The notes under the pieces: model-generated
The model's input: only the letters and a program-made list of their open reading frames with translations
Databases searched by the model: none
Told to the model about the DNA's origin: nothing
Program-made: the position numbers and the translations under genes
Source of the DNA: Microvirga sp. 3-52
GTDB lineage: Bacteria; Pseudomonadota; Alphaproteobacteria; Rhizobiales; Beijerinckiaceae
Direction: 5' to 3'
Assembly: GCF_018383585.1 (NCBI RefSeq)
Contig: NZ_JAHAMK010000003.1
Coordinates: forward strand, 1 to 64,000
DNA length: 64,000 nt
Part shown: piece by piece, positions 45,550 to 54,068 of the stretch
How positions within the stretch are numbered: position 1 is the first letter of the stretch
Layout of the letters: the number at the start of each line of letters is the position of its first letter

Positions 45550-45741
45550 GGAAACCGCCAGATTGAGAATCGCGTGCAATCATTCCTATGGGTTTATGCT
45601 TAAGAATTCGTCACCTGCCGCAGAGAAACCTGACTGTATTCACTGGAAGGACGGGACAAGCCCCACACAAGCGTTCGCAAGCTATGATCAAAGACCACTC
45701 GTGGATGTTGCGGTGGCTTTTTTCGCCGTTCGGGGTTGATA

Positions 45742-47412
45742 ATGAAGATTAGAACGAAGATTTTCGCGCTCGTCGCGGCGTTGAGCTTTGTCGCTATCAT
45801 GATGGCCGCCGTCGGCATCAGCACGCTGCAAACGTATAACCAGGCCGTCGACGATGTCAGGCTCGCGGCCACGCGTGCTCTTTACGGAGAGCGTCTCAAT
45901 CGCCTGGTCACCCATGTGGTGATGGAAGCCAGGGGCATCTATGCATCGAAGGATACGACCGAAGCGCGCAAGTTCGGTGACGGGCTTCTCGCGACTCTGA
46001 AGGACATGGACACTCTCCTGAAAGAGTGGGAGCCGATCGTTCCCGGCGACAGCAGGGCCCTGTTCGATGCCGTCGTCAAGGATGCGGCGGAGTTCAGGAA
46101 GTTCCGCTCCGAGACCGTGAGGCTCGGCGCCGATGTTTCGCCTGCGGCTGCCAATGCCCAGGGCAACAACGACGCCAATCGCGCCAACCGGAAAGCCTTC
46201 CAGGTCAGCATCGATGCCTTGACCAAGCGGGGCAGCGAGGAGATCGCAGCCGTCGAGCGCCGTGCGACCGAACTTTACGATCAGCGTCTGATGCTGCTCG
46301 TCTCGATCGCGCTGGCGGGCACCGTCATCGCGCTGCTGATCGGCTGGCTCGTCGGCCATCGCCAGATCGCGCAGCCGCTGAAGCGCGTGACCGATGCCAT
46401 CCAGAGGCTCGCCTCGGGCGATTACAACCTGCCGCAGACCAAGGCCGGCCGGGATGAGATCGGCGATATCTGGAAGGCGACGCAGGTTTTTGCCGGCGCC
46501 ATGCAGGAAGCCGCGGACCTTCGGCAGGCGCAGGCCGAAACCGAGAAACAGGCGGCCGGGCGGCGCAGGATCGAGATGATGGCGCTCGCCCAGAACTTCG
46601 AAGGCAGCGTCGGCGGTCTGGTCCAGCATCTCTCGGTGGCCGCCCAGCAGATGGAAGCGACCGCCCGGTCGATGGCATCGACGGCTCAGCAGACCAATCA
46701 GCAATCGAACTCGGTGGCGGCAGCGGCCGAACAAACCTCCAGCAACGTGCAGGCCGTCGCGGCAGCGGCCGAGCAGCTCGCGGCTTCCTCCAACGAGATT
46801 GGCTCGCAGGTGTCGCAGACATCCGTTGCGGCGGCGAAAGCCGTGCAGAATGCGCGCAAGACCAACGAGCTCGTGGAAACGCTGGCGGACGGCGCGCAGA
46901 AGATCGGCGAGGTCGTCGCCCTGATCAACACGATCGCGAGCCAGACCAACCTCCTCGCCCTCAATGCCACCATCGAGGCGGCGCGCGCCGGCGAGGCCGG
47001 CAAGGGCTTTGCCGTGGTGGCCGCCGAGGTGAAGGAGCTCGCAAACCAGACCTCGCGGGCGACCGAGGACATCACCTCCCATATCCATCAGATCCAGCAA
47101 TCGACGAAGGGTGCGGTCGACGCCATCCGTGACATCGGCCTCACCATCGAAGAGGTGCACCAGATCGCGACGAGCGTCGCCGCCGCCGTCGAAGAGCAGC
47201 AGGCAGCCACGCAGGAGATCGCGCGCAACGTCAGCGAGGCGGCAAGGGGCACGCAGGACGTGAGCGAGAGCATCGTCCAGGTCCAGGGTGCCGCAACCCA
47301 TGCGGGTTCGGCCGCGTCTCAGGTGCTCGCCGCAGCCGGCGAGCTGACATCCAACTCGAATGCGCTGAGCAGGGAAGTCGAAGGCTTCCTCCAGGGCGTG
47401 CGAGCCGCTTAA
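45742..47412 (+). CDS. methyl-accepting chemotaxis protein
   Basis: A 556-residue chemoreceptor with two transmembrane helices (about residues 6-30 and 188-212) enclosing a helical periplasmic sensor of about 155 residues. A HAMP domain follows ([16 protein letters not shown]), then the signalling coiled coil with the conserved tip [19 protein letters not shown]. No C-terminal pentapeptide for CheR/CheB tethering is seen; the end is V-R-A-A. The chosen ATG at 45742 follows GGGG; a TTG six bases upstream is unlikely. The ligand is unknown. Confidence 0.93.
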   Translation: MKIRTKIFALVAALSFVAIMMAAVGISTLQTYNQAVDDVRLAATRALYGERLNRLVTHVVMEARGIYASKDTTEARKFGDGLLATLKDMDTLLKEWEPIVPGDSRALFDAVVKDAAEFRKFRSETVRLGADVSPAAANAQGNNDANRANRKAFQVSIDALTKRGSEEIAAVERRATELYDQRLMLLVSIALAGTVIALLIGWLVGHRQIAQPLKRVTDAIQRLASGDYNLPQTKAGRDEIGDIWKATQVFAGAMQEAADLRQAQAETEKQAAGRRRIEMMALAQNFEGSVGGLVQHLSVAAQQMEATARSMASTAQQTNQQSNSVAAAAEQTSSNVQAVAAAAEQLAASSNEIGSQVSQTSVAAAKAVQNARKTNELVETLADGAQKIGEVVALINTIASQTNLLALNATIEAARAGEAGKGFAVVAAEVKELANQTSRATEDITSHIHQIQQSTKGAVDAIRDIGLTIEEVHQIATSVAAAVEEQQAATQEIARNVSEAARGTQDVSESIVQVQGAATHAGSAASQVLAAAGELTSNSNALSREVEGFLQGVRAA

Positions 47413-47447
47413 GACCGAAGGGCGGACCGCATTCTCGAACGATCAAC

Positions 47448-47473
47448 GGGCGCAGCTCATCGGAACTGCGCCC
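47448..47473. terminator. hairpin between convergent chemoreceptor and response regulator
   Basis: GGGCGCAG-CTCATCGGAA-CTGCGCCC is a perfect 8-bp GC-rich stem with a 10-base loop, in the 78-base gap between two converging genes. No T-run on either side. It could stop transcription from both directions. Confidence 0.5.
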
Positions 47474-47490
47474 GAATGCCGTGAGGCAGA

Positions 47491-47997
47491 TCAGGCGGTC
47501 TTCGGAACGGGCGCAGCCGCGCCATCGTCGGTTTCGCCCAGCGGCCCGGCGACGGCCCGAGCGGCCCGAGCCTTTTCGGTGGCTGCCAGGGCATGGGATA
47601 TCAGGGTTGCATGGGAGTAGGGCTTGCCCATGAAGACGGCTCCCGGAGGCAGATCATGGGGCCGCGGCCACTCGCGGCCCGAGGCGAGGAGAATTCCCAC
47701 CGAGGGCCAATCCCTGTGGATGTGCCGGGCCAGATCATAGCCATTCATGCCGGGCGGCATCTCGACGTCGGAGAGCACCACGTCCACGCCGACCTCGGCC
47801 TTCAGAACCGTCAGGGCTTCCTCAGCGTCCGCCGCTTCGATGACCTGGAACTGCGCGTCCATGAGAATGTCGGCCACAACCAGCCGCACAAGCGGCTCGT
47901 CTTCCACCAGGAGAATGACGCCTAAGGGCTTCGGATCAGACAAGGGACCAACGCGACATCGGGACGGGGCAGGAGCGAAACGTGGCCGTTGATACAC
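47491..47997 (-). CDS. single-domain response regulator (copy 1 of 3)
   Basis: A 168-residue receiver with short tails. Acidic pocket V-E-D-E-P, phospho-acceptor Asp in L-S-D-V-E-M-P, and K in M-G-K-P-Y. The GTG at 47997 follows GGGAGG with ideal spacing. The last third contains R-P-H-D-L-P-P-G-A-V-F-M, which closely matches copy 3 (G-P-G-D-L-P-P-N-A-S-F-L) but not copy 2, so 1 and 3 are nearest relatives in opposite orientation. No output domain; the cognate kinase is not in the window. Confidence 0.88.
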   Translation of the reverse strand: MYQRPRFAPAPSRCRVGPLSDPKPLGVILLVEDEPLVRLVVADILMDAQFQVIEAADAEEALTVLKAEVGVDVVLSDVEMPPGMNGYDLARHIHRDWPSVGILLASGREWPRPHDLPPGAVFMGKPYSHATLISHALAATEKARAARAVAGPLGETDDGAAAPVPKTA

Positions 47998-48102
47998 GGT
48001 TCCGCCTCCCGCGACCAGCAGGTTCAGGCAGCCTCGATCGGTCGGAGCCGCTTTGAGGCCGAGCCGGTGGAACCAAGGCGGAAGCTCGGCGGTTAGCGGA
48101 AA

Positions 48103-48525
48103 GTGAGCACGTTATCCACAAATGTTACGACTGACGCCGGTACTTCCCTCCAGACGGTTCTCGTCGTCGAGGACGAGGTTCTGATCCGTCTCGTCATCGC
48201 GGATTACCTGCGCGAATGCGGCTACCGGGTCCATGAAGCCGTGAGCGCGGACGAGGCGGTGGTGATCCTCCAGTCGCCCGAGGTGTTCGTCGATGTGGTG
48301 TTCAGCGATGTCGAGATGTCCGGGGGCATGGATGGCTTCGGACTCGCGCGCTGGATCCGCGCCAACAAGCCGGGAACGCGGGTGATACTCACGTCCGGGG
48401 CGGAGCGGTCGGCCGATATCGCCGCGACCCTCTGCGAGGCGGGCCCGTTGCTGGAGAAGCCGTATCCGTCACAGGACGTTGTCGACCGGATCAAGCAGCT
48501 GACGGCCAAGGCCAGGCGCTCCTGA
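48103..48525 (+). CDS. single-domain response regulator (copy 2 of 3)
   Basis: A 140-residue receiver: V-E-D-E-V-L-I-R-L-V-I-A-D-Y-L, phospho-acceptor in F-S-D-V-E-M-S, and L-E-K-P-Y. Starts at a GTG with a weak GCGGA ribosome site, divergent from copy 1 by 105 bases. Lone receivers of this group commonly act in phosphorelays with HWE-type kinases in alphaproteobacteria. No DNA-binding domain. Confidence 0.86.
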   Translation: MSTLSTNVTTDAGTSLQTVLVVEDEVLIRLVIADYLRECGYRVHEAVSADEAVVILQSPEVFVDVVFSDVEMSGGMDGFGLARWIRANKPGTRVILTSGAERSADIAATLCEAGPLLEKPYPSQDVVDRIKQLTAKARRS

Positions 48526-48631
48526 CTCGATTCCTATTGCCGCCCCTCCTATTGCTGCCCCTGGACCTTCGACAGGCTCACGCTCGAGCGATGGATGGGA
48601 ACTGGATCGGACCAGACCCGTTTCATGGAGC

Positions 48632-49045
48632 ATGAAACCGCATCGCAGAGTTGTGAAACAGCCTGTCGTTCTCCTGGTCGAAGACGAGCCCCTCGTCCGT
48701 CTGACGCAGGTCGATATTCTGCGGGAGGCGGAGTTCTGGGTCGTCGAGGCACAGGATGCCGATGAAGCGTTCGAGCTGCTGAAGAGCCGGCCCGACATCT
48801 CCGTCGTCCTGACGGACGTGGACATGCCGGGCTCCATCGACGGCTTCGAATTCGCACGCCTTGTCCGGCAGGGCTGGCCCGAAGTGGGAGTGCTCGTGGT
48901 CTCCGGCAAAACCGGCCCCGGCCCCGGCGACCTGCCGCCCAATGCCTCATTCCTCCATAAGCCCATTCTTCCGGACGATCTGGTGGCGGCTCTTCAGAAG
49001 GCGATGGCGACAACGCCGCAGAGCAGCGTGACCCAGGACTCGTAA
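48632..49045 (+). CDS. single-domain response regulator (copy 3 of 3)
   Basis: A 137-residue receiver: L-V-E-D-E-P-L-V-R-L, phospho-acceptor in L-T-D-V-D-M-P-G, and L-H-K-P-I. It resembles copy 1 in the alpha-4/beta-5 region. The 106 bases upstream hold no further gene. No output domain and no partner kinase nearby. The basic start M-K-P-H-R-R-V-V-K-Q is unusual for receivers. Confidence 0.86.
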   Translation: MKPHRRVVKQPVVLLVEDEPLVRLTQVDILREAEFWVVEAQDADEAFELLKSRPDISVVLTDVDMPGSIDGFEFARLVRQGWPEVGVLVVSGKTGPGPGDLPPNASFLHKPILPDDLVAALQKAMATTPQSSVTQDS

Positions 49046-49071
49046 GGCCGGTTCATCCAGCGCTGTCCTCG

Positions 49072-49151
49072 CCGTCATGGTCGGCCATCTCGATGTGAAG
49101 AGCGCGGCGGGTCAATCCATCGGGATCACCGGCACAAGGCCGGTGATGACG
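49072..49151. repeat. bipartite double-palindrome repeat, copy A (left hairpin degenerate)
   Basis: The right half is intact: ATCACCGGC-ACAAG-GCCGGTGAT (49125-49147) followed by GACG. The left half keeps CCGTCATGG and GGCCATC, but the hairpin between is collapsed by a short deletion. Same orientation as copy B, 87 bases further on. Total about 80 bases against 91 in copies B and C. Confidence 0.7.
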
Positions 49152-49237
49152 TGGTGGGGTACGCCGCTGTCCTGGGTCGCACACTTTTTCGTCCCGCACC
49201 CGCCTTCGTCCTGCACCTGCCTTGATCACACCCACTG

Positions 49238-49328
49238 CCGTCATGGCCGGGCTTGACCCGGCCATCCCGATCACGAAGAGCGCAACGCCTCTCGAAACGA
49301 GATCACCGGCACGAGGCCGGTGATGACG
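49238..49328. repeat. bipartite double-palindrome repeat, copy B
   Basis: 91 bases: first hairpin ATGGCCGGG-CTTGA-CCCGGCCAT (49243-49265), 36-base spacer, second hairpin ATCACCGGC-ACGAG-GCCGGTGAT (49302-49324), bracketed by CCGTC and GACG. The two hairpins differ in sequence but share the layout (9-bp arms, 5-base loop). It ends 15 bases before the oxidoreductase stop. Confidence 0.85.
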
Positions 49329-49342
49329 TCGAGGATCGATCA

Positions 49343-52300
49343 TCAGGCGCGAAGCTGTTCCGGCGCACGGGTGTCGATCACCACGGGCTTTTCCGAAAGA
49401 CGCTCCCACAGGCGCTGAACATTCGACTGCACCTGATGGATCGCGGCTTCCTTGACCGGACCGTAGCCGCGGATGTCCATCGGGGCTTGAGCGATCGCCA
49501 GGAGATCGGTGAAGCGCTGGCGGTCGAGGGTTGAGACGATCCTGTCGATCTGCTCCTCATACCAGCCGATCAGGGCCCGCTCCGTGCGCCGCTCGGCCGT
49601 GTAGCCGAAGAGGTCGAAGGGGGTGCCGCGAAGCACCTTCAGCTTGGCGAGAGCCGACATCGGCGTCTGGATCCAGGGACCGAAGCTGCGCTTCCGCGGG
49701 CGGCCGCGGGCATCGCGCTTCGACGGGAGGAGCGGCGGTGCCAGATGGTAATGCACGGAGAAGTCGCCCTCGAATTTCTGCCGCAGCTCGTCGAGGAATC
49801 CGGTCTCCATGTGAAGGCGCGCGACCTCGTACTCGTCCTTGTAGGCCATGAGCTTGAAGAGCGAGCGCGCCACGGCGTCGGTGAGCGTCTCGGAGCCGAG
49901 CGCGCTTTCCGCCTTGCGGACGCGTTCTACCATGGCCTCGAAGCGGGCCGCATAGGCGGCATTCTGATACGAGGTCAGGAATGAAACGCGCCGCGCGATC
50001 ACCTGGTCGAGCGTCTCGATCTCTTCCGGCGTGTCGCCTGCAACCTGGCGCACGACATCGGGATCGGCGCTGAGCAGGCGGCCCCAGGCGAAGGCCTGCC
50101 TGTTGCGCTCGACCGTCACGCCATTGAGCTCGATGGCGCGGGACAGGGCTTCGAGCGAAACCGGCACGAGCCCCTGCTGCCACGCGAAGCCGAGCATCAT
50201 CACGTTGGCATAGACCGTGTCGCCGAGCAGCGTCTCGGCAAGCACATTGGCATTGAGCGTCGCCATGTTCCCGGCGCCGATCACCCGCTCGATGGCGCGC
50301 AGGCGAACCCCGCTGGCGAGATCGGCGTCGCGGAAGCGCACCACGTCGCCGGTCGGCATCTCCGCCGTGTTGACCACGGCCCGCGTGCCATGGCGATAGG
50401 TGCCCGACGCCTTTGGCGAGGAGCTGACGACGAGATCGCAGCCGATCAGCGCGTCGGCGGCGCCCTGATCGATGCGGACCTGATGCAGAGCCTCCGGCCC
50501 TGCCGCGAGACGGACGAAGCTCAGCACGGGCCCGAATTTCTGGGCGAAGCCCGTGAAGTCCAGCACCGACACGCCGCGTCCCTCGAGATGGGCCGCCATG
50601 CTGATGAGCGCCCCGATGGTGACGACGCCGGTGCCGCCGACGCCGGTCACCAGAAGGTCGAAGGGCTTGTCGAGATCGGGAAGGGCAGGGCACGGCAGCG
50701 TCGCGGCCCGTGCGGCAGCGTCGAAGCCCGTCGTGGTTTTCGCCCGGCGTGTCGCGCCCTCCACGGTCACGAAGCTGGGGCAGAAGCCCTCCAGGCAGGA
50801 AAAATCCTTGTTGCAGGTGGAGAGATTGATCTTGCGCTTGCGCCCGAACGGCGTCTCCTTCGGCTCGACGCTCAGGCAGTTGGACGCGACCGAGCAATCG
50901 CCACAGCCTTCGCAGACGAGGTCGTTGATGTAAGCAAACCGCTTCGGGTCCTCCATCTGACCGCGCTTGCGGCGGCGGCGCTTTTCGGTGGCGCAGGTCT
51001 GCTCGTAGATCAGCACCGTGACGCCGGGGATCTCGCGCAGTTCCTTCTGCACGCCGTCGAGATCCTCGCGCGGATGGATCGTCACGCCCTTGGGCAGATC
51101 CGTGGATAAGAATTTGTCCGGATCGTCCGACACCAGCGCGATGCGCGACACGCCTTCGGCGCGGACGCTGTGGGCGATGGCATGGACGCTCACCGGTCCG
51201 TCGACAGGCTGGCCGCCGGTCATGGCGACCGCGTCGTTGAACAGGATCTTGTAGGTGATGTTGGCGCCCGCCGCGATGGCCTGCCGGATCGCCATCGAGC
51301 CTGAATGATAATAGGTGCCTTCGCCGAGGTTCTGGAAAATGTGGCCCTGGCCGGTGAACCTGGAGGAGGCCGCCCAGTTGACGCCTTCGCCGCCCATCTG
51401 GATGAGGGACGAGGTCTCGCGGTCCATCCAGCTCGCCATGAAGTGACAGCCGATGCCGGCGAGAGCCTTGGAGCCTTCGGGCACCTTGGTCGAGGTGTTG
51501 TGCGGGCAGCCCGAGCAGAAATAGGGCGTGCGCGTGGCACCCGGCACGGCGATGACGCGCTCGGGCTCCGGCGACAGAGCTGCGGCACGTGGCGCGAGGT
51601 TGAGATCGGGGAAGATCGGATCGAGTCGCTTTGCCAGAACGCCGGCGAGAAAGCGCGGAGACAATTCGCCCGTCCAGGGGATGAGCCGCTCGCCGGTCTC
51701 GTCGTGCTTGCCGACCATCCGCTCGGGCTTCGAACCGGGATAATCGTAAAAGTATTCCTTGAACTGGCTTTCGATGATGCCGCGCTTTTCCTCGACCACG
51801 AGGATCTCGCGCTTGCCCTTCACGAATTCCATGGCGTCGTGCAGGGCGAGGGGCCAGACCATGCCGACCTTGTAGATGTCGATGCCGTGCGTGCGGCACG
51901 CGGCCTCGACGAGGCCGATCAGCCGCAAGGCTTCCATGAGGTCGAGATGGGCCTTGCCGGCGGTGACGATGCCGTAGGAGGCGTTCGGGAGGTCATAGAG
52001 GCGGCGGTCGATCGGGTTGGCCTTGGCGAAGGCATAGACCGCATGCTTCTTCGCCTCCATGCGCTCCTCGATCTGCGGTCCCGGCAGGTCCGGCCAGCGA
52101 TAATGCAGGCCGCCGGGCGGCGGCGTGAAGTCGGGCTCGCGAAACCGGCGCGGTGGGCGCAACTCCACGGAGACGCCGGACTCGACGATTTCCGACACAG
52201 CCTTGAAGCCGGCCCACATGCCGGAGAAGCGGCTCAGCGCATAGCCGTATTCGCCGAACTCGAGGTATTCGCTGACGCTGGCCGGATGGAGCGTCGGCAT

Positions 52301-52813
52301 GAACCAGCTCATGAACGCGACGTCCGACTGGTGCGGCATCGACGAGGACACGCAGCCGTGGTCGTCGCCGGCGATGACGAGCACGCCGCCATGCGGCGAC
52401 GAGCCATAGGCGTTGCCGTGCTTCAACGCATCGCCCGAGCGGTCGACGCCGGGGCCCTTGCCGTACCAGAGCCCGAACACGCCCTGGACCTGCCGGTCGG
52501 GATGGGTCTCGACCTGCTGCGAGCCGAGGACAGCCGTGGCCGCTAGATCCTCGTTGACGGCGGGCAGGAACTCGATCCGGTGCGCCTTCAGCTGATCCTT
52601 CACACGCCAGAGTTCGAGATCGACGCCGCCGAGGGGTGACCCGCGGTAACCGGACACGAACCCCGCCGTATCGAGCCCCGCGGCTTGGTCCCGCTTGGCC
52701 TGGTCCAGCACGATGCGCACGATGGCCTGCGTGCCGGTCAGGAAGACCCTGCCGGTTTCCCGGGCATAGCGGTCGGCAAGCTGGTAGGAATCGAGTGGCA
52801 GAGCGCGGTTCAT
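49343..52813 (-). CDS. fused indolepyruvate/aryl-pyruvate ferredoxin oxidoreductase
   Basis: A 1156-residue enzyme fusing the IorA-type (thiamin-diphosphate) and IorB-type (gamma) parts. It converts aryl-pyruvates to aryl-acetyl-CoA, reducing ferredoxin. N-terminal part: F-V-S-G-Y-R-G-S-P-L-G-G and G-D-D-H-G-C-V-S-S. A middle TPP region has G-I-G-C-H-F-M and G-G-E-G-V-N-W. The iron-sulphur segment has C-E-G-C-G-D-C-S-V-A-S-N-C and C-N-K-D-F-S-C. The C-terminal gamma domain has G-V-G-G-T-G-V-V-T-I-G. The long fused form is common in aerobic proteobacteria. The ATG at 52813 is preferred to a GTG at 52852. Phenylpyruvate as substrate, feeding the adjacent paa genes, is inference. Confidence 0.9.
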   Translation of the reverse strand: MNRALPLDSYQLADRYARETGRVFLTGTQAIVRIVLDQAKRDQAAGLDTAGFVSGYRGSPLGGVDLELWRVKDQLKAHRIEFLPAVNEDLAATAVLGSQQVETHPDRQVQGVFGLWYGKGPGVDRSGDALKHGNAYGSSPHGGVLVIAGDDHGCVSSSMPHQSDVAFMSWFMPTLHPASVSEYLEFGEYGYALSRFSGMWAGFKAVSEIVESGVSVELRPPRRFREPDFTPPPGGLHYRWPDLPGPQIEERMEAKKHAVYAFAKANPIDRRLYDLPNASYGIVTAGKAHLDLMEALRLIGLVEAACRTHGIDIYKVGMVWPLALHDAMEFVKGKREILVVEEKRGIIESQFKEYFYDYPGSKPERMVGKHDETGERLIPWTGELSPRFLAGVLAKRLDPIFPDLNLAPRAAALSPEPERVIAVPGATRTPYFCSGCPHNTSTKVPEGSKALAGIGCHFMASWMDRETSSLIQMGGEGVNWAASSRFTGQGHIFQNLGEGTYYHSGSMAIRQAIAAGANITYKILFNDAVAMTGGQPVDGPVSVHAIAHSVRAEGVSRIALVSDDPDKFLSTDLPKGVTIHPREDLDGVQKELREIPGVTVLIYEQTCATEKRRRRKRGQMEDPKRFAYINDLVCEGCGDCSVASNCLSVEPKETPFGRKRKINLSTCNKDFSCLEGFCPSFVTVEGATRRAKTTTGFDAAARAATLPCPALPDLDKPFDLLVTGVGGTGVVTIGALISMAAHLEGRGVSVLDFTGFAQKFGPVLSFVRLAAGPEALHQVRIDQGAADALIGCDLVVSSSPKASGTYRHGTRAVVNTAEMPTGDVVRFRDADLASGVRLRAIERVIGAGNMATLNANVLAETLLGDTVYANVMMLGFAWQQGLVPVSLEALSRAIELNGVTVERNRQAFAWGRLLSADPDVVRQVAGDTPEEIETLDQVIARRVSFLTSYQNAAYAARFEAMVERVRKAESALGSETLTDAVARSLFKLMAYKDEYEVARLHMETGFLDELRQKFEGDFSVHYHLAPPLLPSKRDARGRPRKRSFGPWIQTPMSALAKLKVLRGTPFDLFGYTAERRTERALIGWYEEQIDRIVSTLDRQRFTDLLAIAQAPMDIRGYGPVKEAAIHQVQSNVQRLWERLSEKPVVIDTRAPEQLRA

Positions 52814-52875
52814 GAGCCTGATCCCGAAGCGAGAGATGCCGTTTGCCGGCACCTCAAGGATAATCCCGAACCGCT

Positions 52876-52959
52876 GGTAGATGTTTCCTATTCATTCCTC
52901 TGGACTGTCATCTGTGGTAGAAGATGCGCGAAACACCCCCATAAACGGTAGATGCTACC
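52876..52959. promoter_or_regulatory. GGTAG operator-like repeats between the oxidoreductase and Lrp genes
   Basis: GGTAG occurs at 52876, 52916 and 52947. The last copy is a perfect inverted repeat GGTAG-ATG-CTACC (52947-52959), 15 bases before the Lrp start; the first is GGTAG-ATG-TTTCC. Spacing is 40 and 31 bases, near whole helical turns. They suit a multimeric Lrp-type regulator controlling both divergent genes. Confidence 0.5.
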
Positions 52960-52974
52960 AGGAGCGGACCGCTG

Positions 52975-53430
52975 ATGATCGAGAAGCAGGACGAGCACAT
53001 TCTGGCGCAGCTGCAGAAGGAGGGACGCACCACGAACCAGCAATTGGCGGAGAATGTGGGCATGTCCACCTCGGCCTGCTGGCGGCGCGTGCGGGCGCTC
53101 GAGGAATCCGGCGTGATCGTGGGCTATTCGGCTTTGGTGGATCGGGAAAAGGCGGGGTTCGCCACCTCGGCCATCCTGCATGTGTCGCTGGAGCGGCACG
53201 ACGCAAAGTTCGTCGACGAATTTGTTTCACGTGTAACAGCGCGTGCCGAGGTCATGGAGTGCTTCGCAACCACGGGAGACGCCGATTATCACCTGCGCGT
53301 CGTCGTGCGCGACATGAAGGCCTACAACGAATTTCTGGACGAGTTCATGTTCCGGCTGCCCGGCATCCGCTATGTGCGCACCAACGTGATCCTGAAGGAG
53401 ATCAAGACCAGCGTCGCGCTGCCGTTCTGA
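52975..53430 (+). CDS. Lrp/AsnC-family transcriptional regulator
   Basis: A 151-residue regulator with an N-terminal helix-turn-helix (about residues 5-50, T-N-Q-Q-L-A-E-N-V-G-M-S-T-S-A-C-W-R-R-V) and a C-terminal RAM effector domain (F-A-T-T-G-D-A-D-Y-H-L-R-V-V). The motif G-D-x-D-Y is the usual ligand/oligomer site. The ATG at 52975 follows AGGAGCGG. Divergent from the oxidoreductase gene, so it likely controls it in response to an aromatic or branched amino acid; the ligand is inference. Confidence 0.93.
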   Translation: MIEKQDEHILAQLQKEGRTTNQQLAENVGMSTSACWRRVRALEESGVIVGYSALVDREKAGFATSAILHVSLERHDAKFVDEFVSRVTARAEVMECFATTGDADYHLRVVVRDMKAYNEFLDEFMFRLPGIRYVRTNVILKEIKTSVALPF

Positions 53431-53464
53431 GAGGCCTGCGCGTAAGAGGCTGGTAGCCTCCTCA

Positions 53465-53555
53465 CGTCATCACCGGCCTCGTGCCGGTGATCCCGATGGC
53501 TTGAAGCGCAGCGCTTTTCCCATCGGGATGGCCGGGACAGGCCCGGCCATGACGG
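53465..53555. repeat. bipartite double-palindrome repeat, copy C (inverted)
   Basis: Also 91 bases, in the opposite orientation: ATCACCGGC-CTCGT-GCCGGTGAT (53469-53491), a 36-base spacer, then ATGGCCGGG-ACAGG-CCCGGCCAT (53528-53550). The spacer has its own inverted repeat (CCCGATGG with CCATCGGG) that is degenerate in copy B. It lies between the Lrp gene and the converging thioesterase gene. Confidence 0.85.
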
Positions 53556-53601
53556 CGAGGGAAGCATATGACGAGCCAGTCACCAAGGACAGCAGGCTGT
53601 T

Positions 53602-54021
53602 CTACTTGCTCTCGGGCAACAGGGCATAGGCGAGCTGCGCCATCGCCACCGGCCGCGCGTCGCCATCGGTCGTGAGCGTCACGCTCCCGAATGCCATGGT
53701 GCGCCCGAGGCGGACGACTTTCGCGTCCGCCAGCACGTCGGCACTCGCCGCAGGCCTCAGAAAGTGCATGGTCTGATCCACGGTCGTCATCGGCCGATAG
53801 GCGCCGCCGGCGGAGGAGACCGCGAAGACCATCGCGGTATCGGCCAGGCTCATGAGAGCCTGCCCGCAGATCACGCCGTTGTCGCGGCAGAGTTTCTCCG
53901 AGAACCGCATGCGTAAGGTCGCGCCCTCCTTGTCGAGGCTCTCGACGGAGAGATTGAGGTCCTGCACCCACGGCGCGAAGACATCGGTCAGCATCCGTTC
54001 GGCGGTTGCTCGATCGAACAT
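53602..54021 (-). CDS. hotdog-fold thioesterase (PaaI-like)
   Basis: A 139-residue single hotdog domain: a central helix with G-V-I-C-G-Q-A-L-M-S-L-A-D-T-A-M and a strand F-G-S-V-T-L-T-T. In classical PaaI the loop before the helix reads H-G-G; here C-G-Q stands in its place, with the Asp of L-A-D retained, so substrate or rate may differ. It follows the dehydrogenase gene by 47 bases on the same strand, within a phenylacetate gene set, where PaaI-type enzymes rescue CoA from dead-end thioesters. Confidence 0.8.
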   Translation of the reverse strand: MFDRATAERMLTDVFAPWVQDLNLSVESLDKEGATLRMRFSEKLCRDNGVICGQALMSLADTAMVFAVSSAGGAYRPMTTVDQTMHFLRPAASADVLADAKVVRLGRTMAFGSVTLTTDGDARPVAMAQLAYALLPESK

Positions 54022-54068
54022 GAATGACCCCCGCTTCTTGTTGTGCGATCCCGATCGCGGGACTGCGC

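Noticed and set aside
45688-47301. A 537-codon open frame antisense to the chemoreceptor gene
   Set aside because: Low-complexity Arg/Leu/Gly-rich product mirroring the coiled coil on the other strand; no recognisable domain.
49053-49409. A 118-codon minus-strand frame after the oxidoreductase
   Set aside because: It reads through the palindromic repeats A and B, and its sequence is explained by them.
49557-51899. A 780-codon frame overlapping the oxidoreductase on the same strand
   Set aside because: Arg/Pro/His-rich product typical of a shifted frame of a GC-rich gene; the oxidoreductase frame has all family motifs.
51305-52546. A 413-codon plus-strand frame opposite the oxidoreductase
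   Set aside because: No start signal or domain; it is the complement of conserved coding sequence.
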